64,000 nt of DNA from Mortierella sp. BCC40632 (Eukaryota > Mortierellomycota > Mortierellomycetes > Mortierellales > Mortierellaceae): contig WAEK01000032.1 of the NCBI GenBank assembly GCA_011634665.1, forward strand, positions 1 through 64,000, given 5' to 3'. Positions 56,801 through 64,000 of the stretch are shown in pieces. The position numbers were made by a program, and so were the translations under genes. The notes beneath the pieces were generated by a model. That model saw only the letters and a program-made list of their open reading frames with translations, was not told the DNA's origin and searched no databases. How positions within the stretch are numbered: position 1 is the stretch's first letter; each line of letters begins with the position of its first letter.

Positions 56801-59021
56801 GATGGTCGCACTCCTTCTTCATAGCATGTCGCCAGTGGGGAGGCTGTCAGGCCTGACTGCTTCCTCTGCATCTCCTTCTTCGCCTTCTTTTCTTTTCTTC
56901 TTCTCTGCGTATTTGGACTTATTCGCTTTGTTGCTGGCCGCTCGGTTCGGTGCAAGATGATACCTGAATAAGAACCTTAAAAGGTGGTCGAGCTTTTTTG
57001 TTGAATCCGATTCCTTCCCACATGTTCGAGATCATGGTAGCGCACTGGCGAAGATGAGCTTCCATAGCTTTTTTGTTGTACCCCTCTCTTGCCGTGAATA
57101 GTGGGCGATGGTCAGATTCACGGGACAGTGACATAGAGAGATTGCTCCACTGCGGGTGGTCAGTACTGTCCTTGCGTGAGATGAGAGGGCCATTCTCAGC
57201 TGCTGTCGGGCCAGATGAGGATGATGAGATATTGGCAACCTTACGATCAGTGAAATGGGTGACAACTTTGGACAGGTGGTTTTGGGAAAACAGGTCCACA
57301 ATGTCTTTATGAAAGTTTCCTTTGCCCTCCTCAATCGTGTGTCTTGAAGGCCCATGGGGAGAGGAGACACATCAAGGTACCTCTCCTCCTCTGGAACGGA
57401 GACCCCTTCCGGAAGCAGTTCAGACAGGTCGAGGCGGCCTGCTGTGCCATACAGATCCCCCGGGCCACCTACAAGGAGTTAAGTAAAAATCAGTCACCAC
57501 CTTACACCATGGCCATGTTGAATGTTAACAGCGATAGACAGATGTGGAAGGTGTAACTTACTATCAAAGTCATCTTGTGCACTGTCGAATACATTTTGCT
57601 CGACCATGTCCGACGTTGAGCGTTGCTGCGCGTCAAGCAGTTCAACAACGTGTTGCGTCCAGTTCTCCGAGCCATCTACTGCCATTTCATTGTCGCCATC
57701 GACATCGAAATCGTCTCGGAGAACTGCCCCCCCAGCGACACGGAACATGACCCCAATTTTTTGGTGTCGGGCTCGTCATCATCGTCACCGGCGGTACCTG
57801 ACGGAGCCAGTGGTCCAGTTTTTGCAATTTTCTTTCCAGTGGCCCTTACCGTCTCTGATTCCCTCATATCAAATGCGGCTGTCCAAATTGCATCGGCGTT
57901 GTTCTCCACTGTGGCTCGCCATAAAGTGATCACATCACTGTCAGCTGCAGCCCTCATGTCATTCTTCAAATTTACCGAAGATCGCGAAATGATATCACCG
58001 ACGTTGTTCCGGTAGTAATCCTCCGCAAACGTCATCGTCCTTCTGGGGAGGACAGCCAAAGCGAGCTGTGTTTCCTTGAATGCGCTCTGGCGTTGTGATT
58101 AGGCTGCATCTCGGGTATTCTTGTCTTTGGTTGACTGGAAGAACTTTGTGATGTCTGCTGCTGCGTCCTCTTGAAGGCGCCGTAAGCTATTTTCAAGAGT
58201 CGATGAGAGAGTCAGTGGGCAGTGGTATGTTTTGTATGAGAGGTGAGAGTGGATTCTGCCTTACCATCCTTGCTTCAGAGCTTCAATCATGCTCGCTTTA
58301 GTGTCATCTGCCAACTTTCTCTTTTGTCGCAGCGGTTCCTTCCTCGCGTGGTCGCGATATGTCGCGCTCTTCCCGGGTGAGGCGATACTGCGCTGTACCT
58401 GCAGGGACGGTGACAACTGTGGTGTATTAAAAGCTCGTTGTATGCGCCTCGTTGTTGCACGGTTGGTGAACTCTAGAACCAGGTACTCGCTTGTTCCAGC
58501 GATGCTATCTATGCAGAGGAATAGGGCGCAGACCTTGGTGGGTTGGGGTGACACTCCAGAGACGGCAGGTCGAAAGACGCGTGGTTTTGCGCGATTCGAG
58601 AATAGGAAAATGGTGTACCCGAGATTCTCGGCTACAAACTTGAATAAGAGGAGTGTCTTTGGCGGCACCAGAATTGGTTCTACCTCAGGGTCGTCCGTTG
58701 TGAGTCGCAAGTTGTAGGTTGGTGGCCCTGGCGTCAGGAAGGTGTCCACTAAGAATCGCCCAAGGGAATTCTGACTGCCAGTGTTCACGAAGACTCCGTG
58801 GTCCAGCAGACCTTTCAGGGGGCGGCATTGGTATTCTCGCGACAATCAAACAAAAATCGCTGTCGACCAAGGCATGCTCTAGACGATCCAAAAACTCTTT
58901 GGGAGCAGGAGTCGCTGCCCATTTGGCGATTGCTGCTTTCACCCGGGCCCGGCCATGGTGGAGGGTCGGCTCCTGGATTAATATTTGTCGTCACAGGAAC
59001 GATTTCGATGGTGACCGACAT
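53821..59021 (-). pseudogene. Fanzor-type (eukaryotic TnpB-like) RNA-guided nuclease gene, frame broken
   Basis: Coding is traced from MSVTIEIVPVTT at 59021 to a stop at 53821. Clean introns: 55921-55821 (joins HGF to SMVYINKG) and 55084-55003 (joins FHVLES to LEDSDINLP); others near 58260-58185 and 57560-57450. Upstream blocks include SMSVNLPLKTRIFTDKELSV and GSLHGLILGAQQLFETLCNK. A RuvC-I-like site is TWAEDPGLVKMS (Asp near 55171). A helical region follows, then VGAAGSAVGSRLGGHARRGG. The C-terminal core has TDEFMTSKTCHLC (zinc Cys near 54272), VECINPVC (near 54179) and RPRDGQASMNIAIAG (RuvC-III Asp near 54124), the TnpB/Fanzor order. A basic tail ends it. Frame changes occur near 58950, 58830, 57727 (C7), 57330, 57000 (A6), 56825, 55340 and 54310, and an in-frame TAA near 58100. 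Confidence 0.72.
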
Positions 59022-59480
59022 GATGGTACGTGGTGGGAGGGTGATGGAAGAGCGACAGAGATGGAGAGTGATAGATGAGGATGGAGGAGGAGGAAGAAGT
59101 GATAAAAAATGGAGGAGGAATGATGGAAGAAGAGTGATGGACGAGGAGTTATATAGACGACTGTGGACACACAAACCTTGATGACCACGCTATTGATTTG
59201 AGTACATGGTTTGTGTTTTCCCTTTCTTTGTTACGTTGTACGGTTCCACCCAAGCACCTTTCCACATCCCTTTTTTTCACCCGCTCTTCGACTATCCACA
59301 GTCTTCCCTTGGAATAGCTAACAATGGAGCGGTTAGAGCCGTACCCTATCAAGGACTGTAGCCACTGTAATGATTGACTCCTCGGTTTGAGATGAGGGAC
59401 TACTCGCCAAGGAACGATTTCAAAAACAGTGCTTGGTAACATATGTTTGAACGCTCTGGATCAACTTCTAATTATAGTTT
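59022..59480. other. Spacer between Fanzor and Tc1/mariner genes
   Basis: It holds the Fanzor leader (rich in TCATCCTCC-type repeats on the coding strand) and no clear inverted repeats. Confidence 0.35.
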
Positions 59481-60780
59481 CTACAAATGTTGTTCTCTAG
59501 CGAGGCACTTCGGGAAAAACGACAGGGAATGCATGATCCAGCCGTGAATATTCTCCGTGGTGATGGACCTCAAAGATTCTTTGATGCGACTCTCTACCGT
59601 CTCCGTCTTGTTGATTACACGACTCCCAAAACAGGACTTGACCTTGGACCAGCATTCCTCAATAGGATTCAAAAATGGCGAGTATCGTGGCAAAGGGAGG
59701 TACCGATATCCACGCAGCTGAATGATGTCTGCAACACCATTGTGGATGGGCGCATTATCCATCACCAAGGTGCAGCCCTTCATCTCGGTTTTGTCCAATT
59801 GGTCCATGAGGCTAAAACAAAGGCCCGAAAGTGCTTGGCTGTGGTTCCCTTTCGTTCATTTTCCGAACCAGTCCTCAATCTACTCTTCTTGCTCGTCGAA
59901 GCCGACTTTTGGTAGAACAACAGTCATGTCAACGATACCCTGCACACAAATGGCTCCGATGACCGTGTAATTCTTGCCCTTGCTGTTTGGGACAAGCTGT
60001 GTTGTTGCTCGCTCACCCTCTCTAGCCCATCCCACGCGACGAATGATGTGCATGTTGAACCCTGCCTCGTCAATAAAGATACAGCGATTGACAAAATCGT
60101 TGTAATGGCCTGTCCATGCCTCGACCCAGTTGTATCGCTCGTTGATGACACTCGGATCGTTCCTGATCTGAGGAATCTTGATAACACGTTTCAAGGATAA
60201 GCGACATTCATTCCTCATATGCGTGTAAATCGTTGATTTTGACACTTTCAATGCTTGGAACTTCTCATTCAGGGTTTTATGAATGCTCTCAACTGTCAGG
60301 GTCGCCTGGTTTGCGACCAGTGACAGGATGAACTCTGTGTGCTCTTGTGTCAACTGCCTTTCGGGCTTCTTCGTCCTGGGGTTTCTCTTCAGCATCATTG
60401 AAAGCTCGACATCTGGGTTGTCCAGATAGCATCTAATGAATCGATATGCGGTGCTCCTAGGCAGGTTTGCGTGCTTTGCTGCCTTGTCCACCGACAAATC
60501 TTTGATCATGAATGCCTCGATCAGCGACTCAAGTTGCTTCTCTGAGGCTTTTAGTGTACGTAGATCGAGGGCCACACTTTATCTTTGGAGCTTGATCGGA
60601 CGCCTTCTCCCTCCGACTACCAGGGTCAGAGGCAGAGGTGTTTTTGTGCTGGGCAGCCTGGAAGTCGTGTAAATCCATCAATGACCGCAGACGACTGTCA
60701 TTCCTGGAGGTGTTGGAGTCAGCATTATGCTCAACGCCGGTGCCTTGGGACTGGATGAGCTGTGGTGCTGGGAAGGCCAT
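59481..60780 (-). pseudogene. Tc1/mariner (IS630-like) transposase, frame broken
   Basis: Coding starts near 60780 (MAFPAPQLIQ), passes a frame change near 60540, then a helix-turn-helix region (LSVDKAAKHANLPRSTAYRF). The catalytic triad is IFIDEAGFNMHI (Asp near 60071), LVMDNAPIHN (Asp near 59759) and SPFLNPIEECWSKVK (Glu near 59660), with about 34 residues between the last two, as in DD34E Tc1 elements. A stop at 59882-59880 and a frame change near 59808 break it. Terminal inverted repeats were not found; repeats of ACATCCCAA lie at 60848-60900, just before the start. Confidence 0.8.
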
Positions 60781-61097
60781 TTCTAAAGTGATAAAGTTGT
60801 GCTCTTGCTCTTCCAAATTCTCTTATATTTCCCAAATTCCTTTATCAGACATCCCAAATATCTATGTTGGGACATCCCAATTTTTCGAATCAACCATCCC
60901 AAAGAAAAAAAAAATGCAGTAGCTCCAGGAGGTCGAGTAGGCCCAAGAGTGCGTTGTCGTACGTATCCTTGAGGCGTACGTGGTGGCGGCGGAGCATGTC
61001 AAGTCAAAGGCATAAAAAAAAGTAGAGCAATGCATCTTGGCATCTTGACAGGTCAATGCAAGCATCAAGAACGACCGGATCAGCAGGAATAGACATC

Positions 61098-62602
61098 ATG
61101 GCCTCAACAACAACCCCATCAGCCAATACCTTTACAGCCTCAGATTCCAACACAGCTCCATCAAGGAGCTCCTTTGGCAGGACATCTGATGTTGGCTTTC
61201 GGTCTTCCTTTCGCGAATCTACTCCAGCTCAGCGCCTCTCCCTGGCTAGTAATCGACTGTCACTCTTACCCTCCAAGTCTGGAATGGCAGGAGCAGCTCC
61301 TATTCCAGTGCTTCCTACGCCTCAGTTTGACAGCGATGAGCTTTCGGCAAGGGTCCTCACATTCACCAATGACCTGAACATTAGCATCCAAAAGATCAAG
61401 TCGAAAATTTCTGAGAATACTGAACTGTGGGTTCAGGAGACATCCGAAATCCATGGTACGTGTATCCTCTCGACTCTTTGGAGGGCTTCTCGACTATATT
61501 CAGCGCAATGTGGATTCATCGGTAAATTGATCTAGCAAGTCTCTTTGGCTAACAGGCATGGTTTGAATAATCCTTCCTTTTCTCAGCATCTGACAGAGAA
61601 GCTCAAGAAGCACTGCGGGTCGCCCGAGCTCAGGAGTCTGCTCTTGCGAAAAGTAAGCGGTTTTCGATCTTGACATAGGCGTGAATAACTCCTGAGCAGG
61701 CGCCAGGAAGGACTCTTTGACCCGCGCGTCTTGCACTAAGAATATCCTTGTTGTATCATATTCTGACTTTAGCTTTGAAGAAGGAAAAGGAGGAAGCTTC
61801 CAATATGACCAAGTCTGTTCAGTCGCTTTCAGACCGACATGAGGAAATGAAACAGGCCAAGCTATCATTGGAGGCACAGGTAGCAACTCTTAGAAGGGAC
61901 GTCATGGCCAAACGAGAAGGTATTTTTTTTTCTTCACGGGATGCCTAGTTGGTTTTAGCTATGCAAAAAAATTCTAACAGGAGGTCCCTCCATACTCACT
62001 TTTTTTTTCGCGTTAAAACTTTTCAAGCCAAGATTGCACAAAAAAAGGCCCTGGATGAACAAGTCTTGAAGAACAAACCTGAACTAGCAATCTACGAGGC
62101 GATTCTTGCATTACGGATTGTAGGCGTCAAAGGCAAGCGAGACTTTTTGTCTACGAGTTTGACTCGCGGAGTCTTTTTCTTCTACTTGTTTGATACCACG
62201 CTAACCTTTTTTTTTTTTTTTTTTCTTATTTCTATAGAGGACCAAATCGGATTTGTCTTTACACGGATAGACGAGTTGGATTGGGATCGAGAGTTTAGCA
62301 TCACAGTGGACGTGTCACGACAAGAATTTTCAGGTAAAAGAGTGCTTCCTCTTCATCTCAATCTTTGAAGATGTCTAACCCCTTTCAGGACGCTGTACTC
62401 ATCTTCAGTCGATCCTCTTTCTTACCATTTCCTCTTTCTTTTTGTCCCCCTTTTTTTTTTTTTTTTTTTCTTATCAGTTTCTGATTGCACACCAATGCTA
62501 CCCGAGTTGGATACACTGCTACACCAACTTAACGAGACGCGCGACTTTTATGGGTTCCTGAAGCGTGTCCGCCAAGGATTCAAAGAGCTGTCGCGGAAGT
62601 AA
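61098..62602 (+). CDS. SPC25: Kinetochore protein Spc25 (Ndc80 complex)
   Basis: Six exons: 61098-61455, 61587-61652, 61773-61919, 62028-62132, 62238-62333, 62478-62602, giving 298 residues. All splices are phase-consistent; intron 4 (62133-62237) has a GC donor (AAAG|GCAAGC). The N-terminus is Ser/Thr-rich; a coiled coil runs about residues 110-220 (EAQEALRVARAQ, TLKKEKEEASN, SDRHEEMKQAKLSLEAQ, KIAQKKALDEQVLKNKPEL). The C-terminal globular part has VGVK, DQIGFVFTRIDELDWDREFS and CTPMLPELDTLLHQLNETRD, matching Spc25. Spc25 pairs with Spc24 to anchor the Ndc80 complex to the inner kinetochore. The ATG at 61098 has a strong context (A at -3, G at +4); an in-frame ATG at 61056 has a weak one. 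T runs sit before the acceptors of introns 4 and 5. Confidence 0.85.
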
Positions 62603-62897
62603 TACAAAAAGGCTCACCATGCCGCCCAGAAGACCTAAAGAGCGGCAAAAAAAAGAAAGAAAAAGTATGAGAAACCACGTGTCACATGGAGAGAAGCGAA
62701 GTCTCATAGAAATTTGGAGCACTCTCCCCCTCTAGCATTCAGCCCTGCTGTCACAGCATCTCTTTCTCTCGCTTCTCTCTTTCTCTCGCTTCTCTTTCCC
62801 CTTTCTTCTCTCTTCTTCTCTCTCTCTCTCTCACACACTATCTCTGTCTCTCTCTACAACTGAAAATAATAATACCCACCCAATCTAACCAACCAAC

Positions 62898-63164
62898 ATG
62901 GCTCCTACAGGCTCTGCCTTTCGAGCGACTCAATGGGATCCGACCCTCATCCTCGTATGTCCAGTTCTACCCGCCATTTTTCCTCTCTGTCCCTCGTCCT
63001 TGTTTCCATCCTTCAAAACCTCATTCTTAGCACTCGAAGCATTCTGGACAGTTTGACGAGCGGGGATCTGATTCTTTTCTTTTCTTTTTCTTTTTTTTTT
63101 TTTTTTTTTTTTTTTCTTCATCCTGGGAAACCAATCGCATCCGTGCTGATGGGTCTTTTTCTTT

Positions 63165-63200
<36 letters not shown>

Positions 63201-63491
63201 TCCCAGATTGTCTGTCTCCAGGCGATCTGGTACGTATCCATTTTACCATAGTCTTTACATTCTACAAGTTCTCAGGAGCCGACCTCACTCTGGACGCTAT
63301 TCTCAATTACCGTGAGATTCGGGTCGACAATGCTCAAGGCATGCTTCTGAGCTTGGCTTGGCTCCTCAACTCTTTGGTCGGGTAAATCTCCAAAAAAAAG
63401 GCCATTTTTTTGTGAAAAAATCAACTCATCATGGAAAGAGGAAGAAAAAGAGTGTGCATCAGGACTCATGTGGACAGCCGACTCTTATCTG

Positions 63492-63560
<69 letters not shown>

Positions 63561-64000
63561 TCTCTCTTCTTGGCAGCGTGTACCTGTTACTCAAGATCGT
63601 CACTCGCGCTCGACTCGTGCTCGATTTTTCCTTGACGCTACTCATGTACCACGTCTTGTTGACCACTCTCTATTCGGACCATCTCCCCTCCACCTTTCTC
63701 TGGTGGGCACTCAACGGAACTACTTGTGGCATCATGATCTTTGCTGGCGAATACATCTGCATGCAACAGGAAATGGAACCCATCGTCCTAGGAAGTCATA
63801 GCAACAACAGCAATAATAATAACAACAGCAGCAACAACAACACCGCGAGTAGTAGCAGTGGTGGTGGCAGCAATAGTAATAATAACGGCTCATCGATGGG
63901 TGGCAGCAGTGGTAATGGAAACAACACAGGAGATGGGCTTGGCAGTAGTAACATTGCAGACAATGATGGACATGGCTTCGAATCCGAGTCAGCAGGACTG
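62898..64000 (+). CDS. SYS1: SYS1-like Golgi membrane protein, runs off the window
   Basis: Exons: 62898-62954, 63201-63381, 63577 to beyond the window end. Introns 62955-63200 (two long T tracts, 23 and 28 bp) and 63382-63576 ((TC)n inside). The protein starts MAPTGSAFRATQWDPTLILS, then QIVCLQAIWYVS, FKYFSGADLTL-like KFSGADLTLDAILNYREIRV, AWLLNSLVGVYLLLKIV, and HLPSTFLWWALNG...GEYICM: four membrane segments in the SYS1 order. The tail is a low-complexity Asn/Ser/Gly run. SYS1 recruits Arl3/ARFRP1 to the trans-Golgi. Within exon 2 the frame must shift by one base near 63240-63250, next to T4; otherwise a TAG stops it. No consensus intron fits there, so a consensus error or a real break. Confidence 0.82.
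63497..63556 (+). repeat. (TC)n microsatellite inside SYS1 intron 2
   Basis: About 30 TC units; acts as part of the polypyrimidine tract before the acceptor at 63576. Confidence 0.95.

Noticed and set aside
63223..63266. Short intron in SYS1 exon 2 (GTACGT...TCTCAG)
   Set aside because: It would leave the following GADLTL block out of frame and delete a conserved membrane segment; a one-base shift fits better.

Overview
The window is nuclear DNA of a filamentous fungus, most likely an early-diverging lineage such as Mortierellomycota or Mucoromycota. The reasons are spliced genes with 80-130 bp introns, fungal Spc25 and SYS1 genes, Crinkler-type (CRN) proteins, GT61 glycosyltransferase, Crypton-type tyrosine-recombinase genes with a GCR1_C-like tail, and a Fanzor-like nuclease. 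No species can be named from this sequence alone. Long mononucleotide A/T runs (20-37 bp) are very common, in introns and between genes.

Layout. 0-1.6 kb: 3' part of a CRN gene (ubiquitin-like header, nuclease-like domain, kinase-like domain), minus strand. 4.6-5.2 kb: small secreted protein. 6.3-8.6 kb: GT61 glycosyltransferase. 8.64-10.83 kb: pogo-like DNA transposon with 101-bp identical inverted repeats and a TA duplication. 11.2-12.7 kb: a broken second CRN gene. 12.8-16.0 kb: a Crypton-like tyrosine recombinase, broken. 16.9-18.4 kb: a diverged tandem repeat of about 175-bp units. 19.41 kb: Helitron-like 3' end. 20-32 kb: a graveyard of solo LTRs, hAT-like miniature elements (several nested, with clear 8-bp target duplications), Ty3/gypsy fragments, a truncated second recombinase, a gag-like gene, a small cysteine-rich secreted protein and host-like pseudogenes cut by insertions. 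32-44 kb: mostly non-coding, with one intact SMP-30/gluconolactonase-like secreted protein and a secreted cysteine-rich protein (44.2 kb). 45.6-52.9 kb: an old segmental duplication carrying one intact and one decayed copy of a small secreted protein. 53.8-59.0 kb: a long Fanzor (eukaryotic TnpB-like) gene, broken; 59.5-60.8 kb: a Tc1/mariner transposase on the same strand. 61.1-64 kb: a normal gene pair, kinetochore Spc25 and Golgi protein SYS1 (runs off the end).

Together this looks like a repeat-rich compartment holding effector-like genes (CRN, small secreted proteins) next to a conserved core-gene edge at the right. Many coding regions change frame, and a good share of those changes lie at or near short homopolymers, including one in the otherwise conserved SYS1 and one in GT61. 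Some breaks may therefore be consensus errors and not biology. Others (in-frame stops, nested insertions) are real decay.
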